Shown: positions 38,057 to 47,168 of the stretch, piece by piece
How the letters are laid out: each line of letters opens with the position of its first letter
Position numbering within the stretch: position 1 is the first letter of the stretch
Origin: Aeromonas cavernicola
Lineage (GTDB): Bacteria > Pseudomonadota > Gammaproteobacteria > Enterobacterales > Aeromonadaceae
Reading direction: 5' to 3'
NCBI RefSeq assembly: GCF_002795305.1
Contig: NZ_PGGC01000116.1
Span: 1-48,855, forward strand
Length of the DNA stretch: 48,855 nt
The notes under the pieces: model-generated
The model's input: the letters and a program-made list of their open reading frames with translations, nothing else
The model's database searches: none
What the model was told of the DNA's origin: nothing
Position numbers and translations under genes: made by a program

Positions 38057-38060
38057 ATGA
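37950..38060 (+). CDS. Short ORF formed by the duplicated permease tail
   Basis: An ATG at 37950, two bases after the upstream permease stop, opens a 36-codon frame (MNQTPLAMPMLISGHIV...). Its C-terminal part, IVSDICVVPPVDPRVRFG, is a diverged second copy of the upstream permease's own end (IVSDICVALVDPRVRFG). The stop TGA (38058-38060) overlaps the next permease's ATG (ATGA), so the frame could keep the two permease genes translationally coupled. No clear Shine-Dalgarno precedes it other than the GGAG within the upstream gene's last codons. Whether a product is made is unknown; it may be only a coupling device or a scar. Confidence 0.4.
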   Translation: MNQTPLAMPMLISGHIVSDICVVPPVDPRVRFGESS

Positions 38061-39100
38061 CGCTCAATCCGGTCACGGTGAAAAAACTTAAGCGCTTTAA
38101 GTCGATCAAGCGCGGTTACTACGCTTTTATCCTGTTCGCCATGCTGGTACTGCTCTCCCTACTGGCGGAGCTGCTGGTCAACAGCCGCGCCCTGATCGTG
38201 AGCTATCAGGGCCAGCTCTACTTCCCCACCTATGGCGAGGTGATCCCCGGCCAGCAGTTTGGCCTCGATTACCAGTACGAAACCAACTACCGCCAGCTCA
38301 AGGCCAACTTTGCTGCTGCGGGCAAGGGGGATTGGGTGCTGCTGGCGCTGGTGCCTTGGAACCCCTACGAGCAGGATTTCAAGGAGGATGCCTATCCACC
38401 TTACCCACCGAGCCTGAGCGAGCGCCACCTGCTTGGCACCGACACCAGCGGCCGCGATGTGCTGGCGCGGCTGGTCTACGGCTTTCGCATCGCCATCGGC
38501 TTTGCCTTTATCGCGCTAGTAGCCAGTTACACCATCGGGGTCACGCTCGGTTGTCTGATGGGGTTTCTCGGCGGCCGCTTTGACCTTATCTTGCAGCGCT
38601 TTATCGAGATCTGGTCGCAGGTGCCCTTCCTCTACGTCATCATGATCTTGGTGTCGCTCACCAAGCCGAACTTCGGCCTGTTTGTTGCCATCAACGTGCT
38701 GTTTGGCTGGATGGGGATCACCTGGTATATGCGCACCCTCACTTACAAGGAGCGAGCACGAGATTATGTGATGGCGGCGCGGGCACTGGGGGCCAGCACC
38801 GGGCGGATCATCTTCCACCACATTTTGCCCAACACCCTGATGATGATCGTCACGCTGGCGCCATTTGCCGTGGTGGGTAACATCTCCACCCTGACCGCGC
38901 TCGACTATCTGGGCTTTGGCCTCGCGCCGCCAACCCCGAGCTGGGGTGAGCTGCTGGCGCAGGGCATCAATAATTTGGAGGCTATCTGGATCGTCAGCTC
39001 AGTGGTCACTGCCGTGAGTCTGGTGCTGATCATGGTCTCCTTTATTGGCGAGGCGATCCGCGAGGCGTTCGATCCGCGGCAATTTACCCGCTATGAGTGA
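38057..39100 (+). CDS. Peptide ABC importer permease, YejE/OppC type
   Basis: This 347-residue permease has an N-terminal helix after a basic start (VKKLKRFKSIKRGYYAFILFAMLVLLSLLAELLV), a periplasmic insert of about 90 residues (with YFPTYGEVIPGQQFGLDYQYETNY), and the five-helix permease core from about 130. PPSLSERHLLGTDTSGRDVLARLVYGFRIA and the EAA loop YVMAARALGASTGRIIFHHILPN match YejE/DppC proteins. It forms the transmembrane pore with the upstream YejB-like protein. Its ATG overlaps the stop of the short duplicated ORF, and GGAGAG lies seven bases upstream. The periplasmic insert is the feature that separates YejE-type from plain OppC-type proteins. Confidence 0.92.
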   Translation: MTLNPVTVKKLKRFKSIKRGYYAFILFAMLVLLSLLAELLVNSRALIVSYQGQLYFPTYGEVIPGQQFGLDYQYETNYRQLKANFAAAGKGDWVLLALVPWNPYEQDFKEDAYPPYPPSLSERHLLGTDTSGRDVLARLVYGFRIAIGFAFIALVASYTIGVTLGCLMGFLGGRFDLILQRFIEIWSQVPFLYVIMILVSLTKPNFGLFVAINVLFGWMGITWYMRTLTYKERARDYVMAARALGASTGRIIFHHILPNTLMMIVTLAPFAVVGNISTLTALDYLGFGLAPPTPSWGELLAQGINNLEAIWIVSSVVTAVSLVLIMVSFIGEAIREAFDPRQFTRYE

Positions 39101-39179
39101 TCCGTGATGTGCTTACTGCACGCATCACGCCCCTTACATCGACCAGCCCCCACCACGGGGCATGACTGGGAAGTCAACT

Positions 39180-40997
39180 ATGAAGAATAAAATCAAATGG
39201 ATAGGTACATTTTTAATGCTAGTGAACAGCTCGCTCGGGTGGGCAGCCACGTTGCCCTCGGATCTCAAGTGGGAAACCAACGACACCGATCCGCTGTTCG
39301 CCTCCCCTAAGGCACTGCCTGGCGGCAGCCTCACCATGTTTATCGATAGCTTTCCGCTCACCTTTCGCACCGTGGGGCACGACTCCAACGGCTCGTTTCG
39401 CTCGTTTATTTTGGATAACCAGCTGCGGCTGATCAGCTTTCACCCCAATACCGGCAACCCGATCCCATCGCTGGCCACCCACTGGGCCATCGCGCCAGAT
39501 AGCCAGACCGTCTACTTCAAGCTAGACCCTCGGGCCAAGTGGTCCGATGGCAAGCCCGTCAGTGCCGACGACTACACCTTCGGCTACGAGATGATGCGCT
39601 CCAAGCACATCAAGGGGCCTTGGTTTAACAACTACTACACCACCGAAGTGGTGGCGGTAGAGAAGATCGATGACCATACCATTGTGGTCAAGGCCGGCAG
39701 CCGTAAGGCCAAGCTGGATCTGCTCAATACCACCGAGCTGTGGCCCCAGCCCAAACACTACTACAAGCTGACCCCCAACTGGGTGAAGCAGTACAACTGG
39801 GCGGTAGTGCCCACCACCGGCCCCTATGTGATCAGCGAGGTCAAAAAGGGCAAGTCGGTCACCTTTAGCAAACAGAAGGATTGGTGGGCCCAGCAGGATC
39901 GCTATAACCAGCACCGCTTTAACCTCGACACGGTCAAGGTGCAGGTGATCCGCGACCACAACATTGCATTTCGCCACTTCCTCAAAGGAGAGCTCGATAC
40001 CTTCGAGATGATCCTGCCCAACTGGTGGCATGAAAAAGCAGTCACTCAGGAGTACCAAAAGGGCTATGTGCAAAAGGTGATGGCGATGACCGACACCAAA
40101 CAGGGCGGCCAGGGGGTCCATCTCAACGTGGCGAATCCTAAGCTGGCTAACCTCAACGTGCGGCTCGGCATCCAGCACGCCTTAAATATCGACAAGATGA
40201 TCGCCACTGTGTTGCGCGGTGACTATGACCGCGCCACCACGTTTAGTTCCGGCTTTGGTCCCTTTACCGACATCAAGCTGGCGAAGCGGGCTTACGACAT
40301 CAACAAGGCGCGGGAGTACTTTGCCAAGGGCGGCTACAACAAACCGGGGCCGGACGGCATCTTGCAAAATGACAAGGGCGATCGGCTGACGCTGACGCTC
40401 ACCTACACCAGTCAGGAGCACTCCAAGCGCTTGACCCTGCTCAAAGAAGAGGCCAAAAAAGCCGGTCTGGATCTGGAGCTTAATCTAGTGGATGGTGCCA
40501 CTGGCTTTAAGGTGATGTTGGAGAAGAAGCATGAAGCCGCTTGGCTCGGCTGGGGCGGCGGCGGTCTTTATCCGCAATATTGGGAAGCATTCCACTCAGC
40601 CAACGCCAACAAGGTGCAGACCAACAATCTATTCAATGTGGCGGACAAAGAGCTGGACGAGCTGATCGACGCTTACGGCAACGAATTTGACATGACCAAG
40701 CGGGCTGCGTTCTCCCACCAAATCCAGCAGCGGATCTATGATCTCGCCATCTTCGTGCCTGGGGTGCAACTCAACTATGTGCGAGCCAGCAGCTGGCGCT
40801 ACGTGATGCTACCCGAGGTGCCCGCCACCAAGAACACCCCAGACCAGCTCTACTGGCCGATGGATGGCTATCCCCACAGCAGCGGTGGCTTGCTCTGGAT
40901 CGATCCCAAGGTGAAGGCGCAGACCCAACAAGCCAAGGAGGCAGGTGAAGCACTTACCCCCATCAACCTGCTCGACCAGACCTATGCCCCCAAGTGA
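39180..40997 (+). CDS. Peptide ABC importer substrate-binding protein, YejA type (family 5)
   Basis: This 605-residue periplasmic protein has a signal peptide ([22 protein letters not shown]) and the SBP_bac_5 fold. It resembles Yej[70 protein letters not shown] is the family's hallmark. It binds oligopeptide-like ligands in the periplasm for the two permeases; YejA handles microcin C, but the natural ligand here is not known. The ATG at 39180 has GGGAAG about six bases upstream; 39162 is a possible alternative. It lies 79 bp after the second permease and 13 bp before the first ATPase. Confidence 0.92.
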   Translation: MKNKIKWIGTFLMLVNSSLGWAATLPSDLKWETNDTDPLFASPKALPGGSLTMFIDSFPLTFRTVGHDSNGSFRSFILDNQLRLISFHPNTGNPIPSLATHWAIAPDSQTVYFKLDPRAKWSDGKPVSADDYTFGYEMMRSKHIKGPWFNNYYTTEVVAVEKIDDHTIVVKAGSRKAKLDLLNTTELWPQPKHYYKLTPNWVKQYNWAVVPTTGPYVISEVKKGKSVTFSKQKDWWAQQDRYNQHRFNLDTVKVQVIRDHNIAFRHFLKGELDTFEMILPNWWHEKAVTQEYQKGYVQKVMAMTDTKQGGQGVHLNVANPKLANLNVRLGIQHALNIDKMIATVLRGDYDRATTFSSGFGPFTDIKLAKRAYDINKAREYFAKGGYNKPGPDGILQNDKGDRLTLTLTYTSQEHSKRLTLLKEEAKKAGLDLELNLVDGATGFKVMLEKKHEAAWLGWGGGGLYPQYWEAFHSANANKVQTNNLFNVADKELDELIDAYGNEFDMTKRAAFSHQIQQRIYDLAIFVPGVQLNYVRASSWRYVMLPEVPATKNTPDQLYWPMDGYPHSSGGLLWIDPKVKAQTQQAKEAGEALTPINLLDQTYAPK

Positions 40998-41010
40998 ACA
41001 GGGCACCGTG

Positions 41011-42006
41011 ATGCCCAATACTCAGCAACCCCTCCTTGAGGTACGCGATCTCGAGGTGGCGTTTACCGTCGATGGCAGCCGCATCAAGGTGCTCGATGGG
41101 GTCAGCTTCAAGGTGGCTGCGGGTCAAACCTTAGGCCTCGTCGGCGAGTCCGGCTGCGGCAAGAGCGTCACCGCTCTTGCGATGATGGGGCTGCTACCCA
41201 AGCCCCACGGCCAAGTGGTGGCTGGCTCCATCCGCTTTGCGGGACAGGAGCTGCGGACCCTGGCGCCGGATCAACTGTACCGATTACGCGGCAACCGCAT
41301 CTCGATGATCTTTCAGGAGCCGATGACGGCTCTTAACCCAGTGCAGACGGTGGGCGAGCAGCTGATGGAGGTGTTTCGCCTCCATCGCCCCAGCGACGAT
41401 AAGGCCCAGCGTAAAGCGGCGGCCATCGCCATGCTGCAGAAGGTCGGTATCCCAGAGCCTGAGCAACGCTTTGCAGTCTATCCCCACAACCTCTCTGGCG
41501 GTATGCGCCAGCGGGTGATGATCGCCATGGCGCTGGCCTGCGAACCCGATTTGCTGATCTGCGACGAACCGACCACCGCGCTGGATGTCACCATTCAGGC
41601 CCAGATCCTCGAGCTGATGAAAGAGCTGCAAGCCCAGACTGGGATGGCCATTATTTTTATCACCCATGATCTTGGGGTGGTAGCACAGCTGTGCGATGAG
41701 GTGGTGGTGATGTACGCGGGCCGAGTGGTGGAGCAGGCGGATGTGTTCGAGCTGTTTGACCACCCGCGCCATCCCTATACCCAAGGGCTGATGAGTGCCA
41801 TCCCCCGCCTTGAGGATCAACCAAAACGCCTGCTCAAGACCATCAAGGGTCAAGTCCCAGCCCTGCATGAGATGCCAGCAGGCTGCCGCTTCGCCAACCG
41901 CTGCCCTCACGCCACCGATCTTTGTCTGATGGCGGCGCCAGCGGTGGAGCAGCTAACCCCTCATCACCAGGCGGCCTGTCACTACTGGAAGGAGTTAACG
42001 CGATGA
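41011..42006 (+). CDS. Peptide ABC importer ATPase 1 (DppD/OppD type)
   Basis: This 331-residue ATPase is the first of the two that drive the importer. Walker A is GESGCGKSV, the signature is [15 protein letters not shown], Walker [13 protein letters not shown] and the H-loop FITHD. The C-terminal oligopeptide/dipeptide extension carries the cysteine-rich segment [17 protein letters not shown], which binds an iron-sulphur cluster in relatives. I chose the ATG at 41011 because AGGG lies some seven bases upstream and the protein fold starts soon after; ATG 40984 and 40945 are less likely. Its stop overlaps the next ATG (ATGA), so the two ATPases are coupled. In E. coli YejF both ATPases are fused; here they are separate. 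Confidence 0.92.
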   Translation: MPNTQQPLLEVRDLEVAFTVDGSRIKVLDGVSFKVAAGQTLGLVGESGCGKSVTALAMMGLLPKPHGQVVAGSIRFAGQELRTLAPDQLYRLRGNRISMIFQEPMTALNPVQTVGEQLMEVFRLHRPSDDKAQRKAAAIAMLQKVGIPEPEQRFAVYPHNLSGGMRQRVMIAMALACEPDLLICDEPTTALDVTIQAQILELMKELQAQTGMAIIFITHDLGVVAQLCDEVVVMYAGRVVEQADVFELFDHPRHPYTQGLMSAIPRLEDQPKRLLKTIKGQVPALHEMPAGCRFANRCPHATDLCLMAAPAVEQLTPHHQAACHYWKELTR

Positions 42007-43004
42007 CCACCCTGTTATCGGTCAGGGACCTGAAGCAGCACTTTCGGCTAGGCGGTGGCTTGCTACGCAAGCGCTATACGGTTTATGCGGTGGATGGCGT
42101 CAGCTTCGACCTAAAACAGGGGGAGACGCTGGGGCTGGTGGGGGAGTCGGGCTGTGGCAAGTCCACCCTTGGCCGCAGCTTGCTCAAGCTGATCGAGCCC
42201 ACCGCAGGCACCCTTACCTTTGAGGGACGCGATATCACCACCCTTAGCGCCAACGAGATGCGTTCTCTGCGCCAAGAGATGCAGATGGTGTTCCAAGACC
42301 CCGCAGAATCCCTCAACAGCCGTCACACCGTGGGTCAGATCCTAGAAGAGCCCTTTATCATCCACGGTAAGGGCAATAGTGAGCAGCGACGAGGCTGGGT
42401 GCAGGAATTGCTGGCAAAAGTGGGCCTACCTAGCAGTGCGCTAGATCGCTACCCCCACGAGTTTTCCGGCGGCCAACGCCAGCGCATCGGCATCGCCCGC
42501 GCCATCGCCCTCAAGCCTAAGCTGCTGGTGTGCGACGAGGCGGTGTCGGCGCTGGATGTCTCGGTGCAGTCGCAAATCGTCAATCTGCTGCTCAGCCTGC
42601 AACAGGAGATGAACCTCGCCATCCTGTTCATCGCCCACGATCTGTCGGTGGTCAAACATATCTCGGATCGGATTGCGGTGATGTATTTAGGCAAAATTGT
42701 CGAGCTGGCAGAGGCTCAATCGCTCTATCTGACGCCGCACCACCCCTATACCCAGGCGTTGATCTCGGCTATTCCGGTGCCGGACCCACGGCGGCGCAGC
42801 CAGCGCATTGTACTGAGCGGCGATGTGCCCTCGCCCATCTCGCCGCCGAGCGGCTGCCACTTCCACCAGCGCTGCCCTCATGCTACCGCCATGTGCAGCA
42901 CCGTGGCTCCAGCATTGGTTATGTGCGGCCATGCCGGCCATCAGGTCGCATGTCATCACCCCCTGATAAGCGCTCCGCTCGCCGTACCAGCGGCTAACGA
43001 GTGA
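42003..43004 (+). CDS. Peptide ABC importer ATPase 2 (DppF/OppF type)
   Basis: This 333-residue ATPase pairs with the preceding one. Walker A is GESGCGKST, the signature LSVGQ-type motif is [15 protein letters not shown], Walker B is [12 protein letters not shown] and the H-loop FIAHD. Note Ala-Val in place of Pro-Thr after the catalytic Glu in Walker B (DEAVSALD), which is usual for OppF proteins. The C-terminal cysteine-rich segment is [17 protein letters not shown]. The ATG overlaps the stop of the previous gene. It closes the operon, which is followed by a bidirectional terminator. Confidence 0.93.
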   Translation: MTTLLSVRDLKQHFRLGGGLLRKRYTVYAVDGVSFDLKQGETLGLVGESGCGKSTLGRSLLKLIEPTAGTLTFEGRDITTLSANEMRSLRQEMQMVFQDPAESLNSRHTVGQILEEPFIIHGKGNSEQRRGWVQELLAKVGLPSSALDRYPHEFSGGQRQRIGIARAIALKPKLLVCDEAVSALDVSVQSQIVNLLLSLQQEMNLAILFIAHDLSVVKHISDRIAVMYLGKIVELAEAQSLYLTPHHPYTQALISAIPVPDPRRRSQRIVLSGDVPSPISPPSGCHFHQRCPHATAMCSTVAPALVMCGHAGHQVACHHPLISAPLAVPAANE

Positions 43005-43078
43005 GCCCCACGCTGCGCAAGCTGGCAGGCTCGCGCAGTGACCACCGCTGGCACGGCTCGTTTATCCTAATAAAAATA

Positions 43079-43122
43079 ATGGCTTGGGTTGTTATCACAC
43101 TCCCCAAGCCATCTTCGTTTTT
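43079..43122. terminator. Bidirectional terminator after the peptide importer
   Basis: ATGGCTTGGG (43079-43088) pairs with CCCAAGCCAT (43103-43112) around a 14-base loop. T-rich tracts follow on both strands (six T on the plus strand, TATTTTTATT on the minus), so it can end both the ATPase gene and the converging MBL gene. Confidence 0.8.
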
Positions 43123-43170
43123 TAGCTTACTAGCAAGGCAGGTAACGCCCCAGCCATCTCTAGTGGCTGA

Positions 43171-44028
43171 TTACTGCCATGTCGCCTCGCCTCGGACTAC
43201 TTTAGCACCCAGCTCCAAACCACTGGTCACGGGTAGGTCTGGGTAAGCTGACTTCATTGCCTCGACCAGGGTTGCGGTACTGCTGGTTGTCGCCAACTCT
43301 TGCTCAAAACGCATCACGTAATCGCGCGTAAAGGTAATTGCCTCGGTCCCAGCAGGGGCGTTATCTCGATAATGGCCGGGAATAACCCGGGCAGGGTTGA
43401 GCGCCAGCATGTTATTTAAGGCGGCAACCCACTCGGTGCGCTCGGCTTTGGTTGGCGTATCAGCCATCCACAGGTGTCGACCATAGCCCACTAATTCCCC
43501 CCCAAAGGCCGTTTTAAGAGAGGGTGCCCATAAGAAAGCATTCGGAGTATTAAACTCTTTGACCTCGATCCGCTCGCCTTCCAAGGTGAGGTAACTGACG
43601 TTGTATACCTCTGGCACAATCAGATTTTTGGGCGCCCCATCGCCCAAAATAGGGCCCCAATAGGCCAGTTTGCTCTCTTTGGTTTTATTAATATGATCAA
43701 CCACATGCTGGCTAGCGAGGACTTTGACGTCAGGAAAGGCTTTAACCAAAGGCTCCAAACCAAAATAGTAATCAGGATCACCGCCACTGATATAAATACG
43801 GGTCAGCTTCTTGCCGCTTTTCTTAACCATGTCGACCAAGGCTTGTCCATTTTTAGTATCAAATTGGGCATCAACAAGCATCGCCTCTTTCTCGCCGTAG
43901 ATCAGCTCAGATGAAACAGAGGTCACCGATTGTGAACCAGGGTTGAATACCTCTATCGTCAGGGGAGCGGCCGCAGCATAGCCAGCCATTGAGATGGTCA
44001 CCGCCAACGCCAGTACATTCATTTTCAT
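43171..44028 (-). CDS. Periplasmic metallo-beta-lactamase-fold protein with degenerate metal site
   Basis: This 285-residue protein has a signal peptide (MKMNVLALAVTISMAGYAAA) and an MBL fold: NPGSQSVTSVSSELIYGEKEAMLVDAQFD, then the metal loop and LNNMLALNPARVIPGHYRDNAP at the end. The canonical HxHxDH motif is replaced by ISGGDPDYYFG: the Asp remains but all three histidines are gone. The Asp of WMADT and the His of VIPGHY are still present. Relatives in this subgroup normally read THPHPDHYFG there. It is therefore probably not a standard two-metal hydrolase. GAGGA precedes the ATG. The substrate is unknown. It stands alone with about 560 AT-rich bases upstream. Confidence 0.85.
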   Translation of the reverse strand: MKMNVLALAVTISMAGYAAAAPLTIEVFNPGSQSVTSVSSELIYGEKEAMLVDAQFDTKNGQALVDMVKKSGKKLTRIYISGGDPDYYFGLEPLVKAFPDVKVLASQHVVDHINKTKESKLAYWGPILGDGAPKNLIVPEVYNVSYLTLEGERIEVKEFNTPNAFLWAPSLKTAFGGELVGYGRHLWMADTPTKAERTEWVAALNNMLALNPARVIPGHYRDNAPAGTEAITFTRDYVMRFEQELATTSSTATLVEAMKSAYPDLPVTSGLELGAKVVRGEATWQ

Positions 44029-44040
44029 AGCTAATCCTCA

Positions 44041-44586
44041 ATTAATAATACACGAAACAGTGTTGATTATATTTTTTGCAACACCGCCATATTGCTAATC
44101 TATGAACGAACTACTTCCCCTAAAAACGATTTAAAATATTATATTTACTTTTTATTAGTATAATTAACTTGCACAACTAAAATCCTATTTAGCCAGCGAG
44201 ATATTTCAATTATTTTGCATTATAAATTGCAGCAGCAACATTGTTAAATAACGCATAAGTAAACACAAGCGCTTTTTAAAATAGCAATCTATCATCAGCA
44301 ACGATATGACAGTGATTAACCAGCACTCGCCCCCATATATTGATAAATCGCCTAATTAGATAGCCCTAATCTAATTATTAGGCTATCCCCAAAACACCAT
44401 CTAGGCATAATAAAATAGCTCACTACTCCGACCTTAAAATAGGTCATTTATCTCCCCTTAAAATCACAAAAATAACAACCAGTTCAGTTAGTTAACAACA
44501 GGTTTTATTGATCTTAAACAAAGGGAAAAACCGCATTTGAGGTCAGGCTGTCTCGATGTGATGACACAATAATAAGAGAGCAAAAA
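44041..44586. other. AT-rich intergenic region before cytochrome c peroxidase
   Basis: About 550 bases hold no credible ORF. A hairpin with stem GATAGCC (44359-44365) and GGCTATC (44381-44387), with further A-T pairing inside, lies near the middle. A probable FNR site lies near the right end. The region is far AT-richer than its flanks. Confidence 0.5.
44508..44521 (+). promoter_or_regulatory. Candidate FNR site of cytochrome c peroxidase
   Basis: TTGAT-N4-AACAA matches the FNR consensus TTGAT-N4-ATCAA at nine of ten bases and lies about 65 bases before the peroxidase start codon. Dihaem peroxidase genes are induced by FNR at low oxygen in several proteobacteria. Confidence 0.55.
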
Positions 44587-45564
44587 ATGAAGCAATGTTA
44601 TTTATTGTTGGTATTGGGTTTACCTGGAATGGCCGTGGCAAATGAACCTATTCAGCCGGTAGAAAAGGTGACAGTCAGCTCACCAGAAAAAGTGGAGCTA
44701 GGTAAAATGTTGTTCTTTGAACCACGCTTATCTAAATCCAATGCTATTTCCTGTAACTCCTGCCATAACCTCGCGACCGGTGGCGTCGATAATCAAGTCA
44801 GTTCCCTCGGTCATAAATGGCAAGAAGGGCCGATCAACTCACCAACGGTCCTCAATGCCAGCCTCAACTTTGTCCAATTTTGGGATGGCCGCGCCAAGGA
44901 CCTCAAAGAGCAGGCCGCAGGCCCTATCGCTAACCCGTTAGAAATGGCATTTACCCATCAGTTAGCGGTCGAAACCCTGCAAACCATGGCGGAATATCGC
45001 ACTCGTTTTAACACCATTTACGGTAAGCGTGATTTTGGCATCGATGAAGTGACCGATGCCATCGCCGCATTTGAAGAGACCCTGGTTACCCCCAATGCGC
45101 CCTTTGATCGCTGGCTAAAAGGCGACACAAAAGCCCTCACCGCCCAACAGCTTAATGGTTACAAGCTGTTTAAAGAGAAAGGGTGCGTCGCTTGCCATAA
45201 TGGCGTCGCCATCGGCGGTAACTCCTATCAGAAGATGGGGCTGATCAAACCCTTTGCGACCCAGAACAAGGCCGAAGGTCGAGGGGCGGTGACCGGCGAG
45301 CAACAGCTGATTGGCTGGTTCAAGGTGCCCACCTTACGCAATATAGAGCTGACGGCCCCCTACTTTCACGATGGCTCAGTATGGGACTTGAAACAGGCGG
45401 TCACCATCATGGCAGACATTCAGCTTGGCCAAACATTAACCGAGCAAGAGAGCGATGACATGACGGCCTACCTCAAGAGCTTGACCGGTGACCAGCCGCA
45501 AATCGTGCTGCCAATCCTGCCACCTTCTAGCCCGACTACCCCCAAACCTGAAGTCAAAAGCTAA
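44587..45564 (+). CDS. Dihaem cytochrome c peroxidase
   Basis: This 325-residue periplasmic enzyme reduces hydrogen peroxide with electrons from the respiratory chain. After the signal peptide (MKQCYLLLVLGLPGMAVA) there are two haem-binding motifs, CNSCH (56-60) and CVACH (200-204), and the conserved blocks ELGKMLFFEPRLSKSNAISCNSCHN, SPTVLNASLNFVQFWDGRAKDL, and FKVPTLRNIELTAPYFHDG around the second domain. The size and single-subunit architecture fit CcpA-type enzymes. Shine-Dalgarno AAGAGAG precedes the ATG. An FNR-like site lies upstream, which fits use under oxygen limitation. A Pro-rich tail (PPSSPTTPKPEVKS) follows the last domain. Confidence 0.94.
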   Translation: MKQCYLLLVLGLPGMAVANEPIQPVEKVTVSSPEKVELGKMLFFEPRLSKSNAISCNSCHNLATGGVDNQVSSLGHKWQEGPINSPTVLNASLNFVQFWDGRAKDLKEQAAGPIANPLEMAFTHQLAVETLQTMAEYRTRFNTIYGKRDFGIDEVTDAIAAFEETLVTPNAPFDRWLKGDTKALTAQQLNGYKLFKEKGCVACHNGVAIGGNSYQKMGLIKPFATQNKAEGRGAVTGEQQLIGWFKVPTLRNIELTAPYFHDGSVWDLKQAVTIMADIQLGQTLTEQESDDMTAYLKSLTGDQPQIVLPILPPSSPTTPKPEVKS

Positions 45565-45582
45565 CGCTCAGATGACACCTTG

Positions 45583-45609
45583 CGAGCCCCCACGACGGGG
45601 GCTCGTTAT
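45583..45609 (+). terminator. Hairpin after the cytochrome c peroxidase gene
   Basis: CGAGCCCCC (45583-45591) pairs perfectly with GGGGGCTCG (45597-45605) around ACGAC. Only TTAT follows, so it is a moderate terminator candidate. Confidence 0.6.
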
Positions 45610-45761
45610 CTCGCCCCACTCAGCGGCGTGGCCATTGCCGCCACGATCCCAGTGGCCATGGCATCCGCGCCGTCAGCATTGACAGCCAGCGCCACGGGGT
45701 GCAGCATGCCGCCCCTAATACCCCCCAGCTCCCCGTTTCAGCGCAACACGAGGCACGTTTC

Positions 45762-47168
45762 ATGAAGGTCACCATTTTTGGCACAGGCTATGTCGGGCTA
45801 GTACAGGCCGCCGTGCTGGCCGAAGTGGGCCATCAGGTCTGCTGCGTGGATGTGGATGGCGAGCGAATTGCCGCCATCAAACAGGGGCAGCTCCCCTTCT
45901 ATGAGCCAGGGCTAGCCCCGCTGGTCGCACACCATCTGGCCAGTGGCCACCTCGGCGTCACGGTCGATCCCGCCATGGGTGTAGCCCACGCTGACCTGCT
46001 GTTGATCGCCGTGGGCACCCCAGCGGATCAAGATGGCTCGGCCGATCTGCAACAGGTGCTGGCGGTGGCCGATACCATAGGCCAGCTGATGGGTAACCCC
46101 AAAGTAGTGGTGACCAAAAGCACGGTGCCGGTCGGCACAGCACAGCAGGTTCGGCAGCGTATCTTGCATCGACTGGCCGAGCGAGGGCTGGATCTTGCGT
46201 GTGAGGTGGCGGCCAACCCTGAATTTCTCAAACAAGGGGCCGCCGTCATGGACTGCCTGCGGCCAGATCGCATCATCATCGGTTGTGACAGCGAGCGGGC
46301 GCTGGCCCAGCTGCGCGCCCTTTATGCCCCCTTTAACCAGGATCACGCTACGCTCAGTCACGACAAAATAGTGGTGATGGATCTGCGCAGTGCCGAACTC
46401 ACCAAATACGCGGCGAATGCCATGCTGGCCACCAAGATCTCCTTTATGAACGAGATGGCCGCGCTGGCCGAGCAGCTGGGGGCCGATATCGAGGCGGTGC
46501 GCCAAGGGATCGGGGCCGACCCCCGTATTGGCTACCACTTTCTCTACCCAGGCTGCGGCTACGGTGGCTCTTGCCTCCCCAAAGATATTCAGTCGTTGCG
46601 TCATACCGCCGCCAGCGTTGGCTGCGATACCCCACTGCTAACGGCGGTCGAGCAGGTCAATCAGCGCCAGCAGCAGAAGATGGCGCACACCCTGCTGGCC
46701 CGCTTTGGCCCAGATCTGTGCGGCCGCACCTTCGCCCTGTGGGGGCTGGCCTTCAAACCCGGCACCGACGACATGCGCGACGCGCCGAGTCGCCCCTTGC
46801 TGGCCGCCATCTGGGCCGCCGGCGGTAGGGTGCAGGCGTTTGATCCCAAAGCGATGGAGCGCACGCGCCAGCTCTATGGTGAACGGCCAGATCTGCAGCT
46901 CTGCCCGACCCAAGAGGCCGCCTTGGCAGGGGCCGATGCCCTGCTGATCTGCACCGAGTGGCAACCATTTCGCACCGCTGATGTCGAGCAGATCAAAGCC
47001 CTGCTCAAGCAGCCGGTTATTATTGATGGCCGTAACCTCTACGATCCGCGCCAGCTTGGCGAGCTCGGGATTGACTATTACGCCATGGGCCGCCCCTCTT
47101 TCCCCACGGCCCAGCGCCCAGGCAAAGAGTGCCATCACCTAGAACATCAGCCAGCGCACCTGCCATGA
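45762..47168 (+). CDS. ugd: UDP-glucose 6-dehydrogenase
   Basis: This 468-residue enzyme makes UDP-glucuronate from UDP-glucose using NAD twice, a precursor for surface polysaccharide. The NAD-binding GTGYVG motif lies at the start (MKVTIFGTGYVGLVQAAVLA); the catalytic cysteine is Cys271 in GCGYGGSCLPKD; KAGxx-type ALWGLAFKPGTDDMRDAPSRPLL follows. The ATG at 45762 is favoured over 45699 because GAGG lies about ten bases upstream and the Rossmann fold starts there. A C-terminal extension of about 40 residues follows the usual end (NLYDPRQLGELGIDYYAMGR). Its stop overlaps the next gene's ATG. Confidence 0.95.
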   Translation: MKVTIFGTGYVGLVQAAVLAEVGHQVCCVDVDGERIAAIKQGQLPFYEPGLAPLVAHHLASGHLGVTVDPAMGVAHADLLLIAVGTPADQDGSADLQQVLAVADTIGQLMGNPKVVVTKSTVPVGTAQQVRQRILHRLAERGLDLACEVAANPEFLKQGAAVMDCLRPDRIIIGCDSERALAQLRALYAPFNQDHATLSHDKIVVMDLRSAELTKYAANAMLATKISFMNEMAALAEQLGADIEAVRQGIGADPRIGYHFLYPGCGYGGSCLPKDIQSLRHTAASVGCDTPLLTAVEQVNQRQQQKMAHTLLARFGPDLCGRTFALWGLAFKPGTDDMRDAPSRPLLAAIWAAGGRVQAFDPKAMERTRQLYGERPDLQLCPTQEAALAGADALLICTEWQPFRTADVEQIKALLKQPVIIDGRNLYDPRQLGELGIDYYAMGRPSFPTAQRPGKECHHLEHQPAHLP

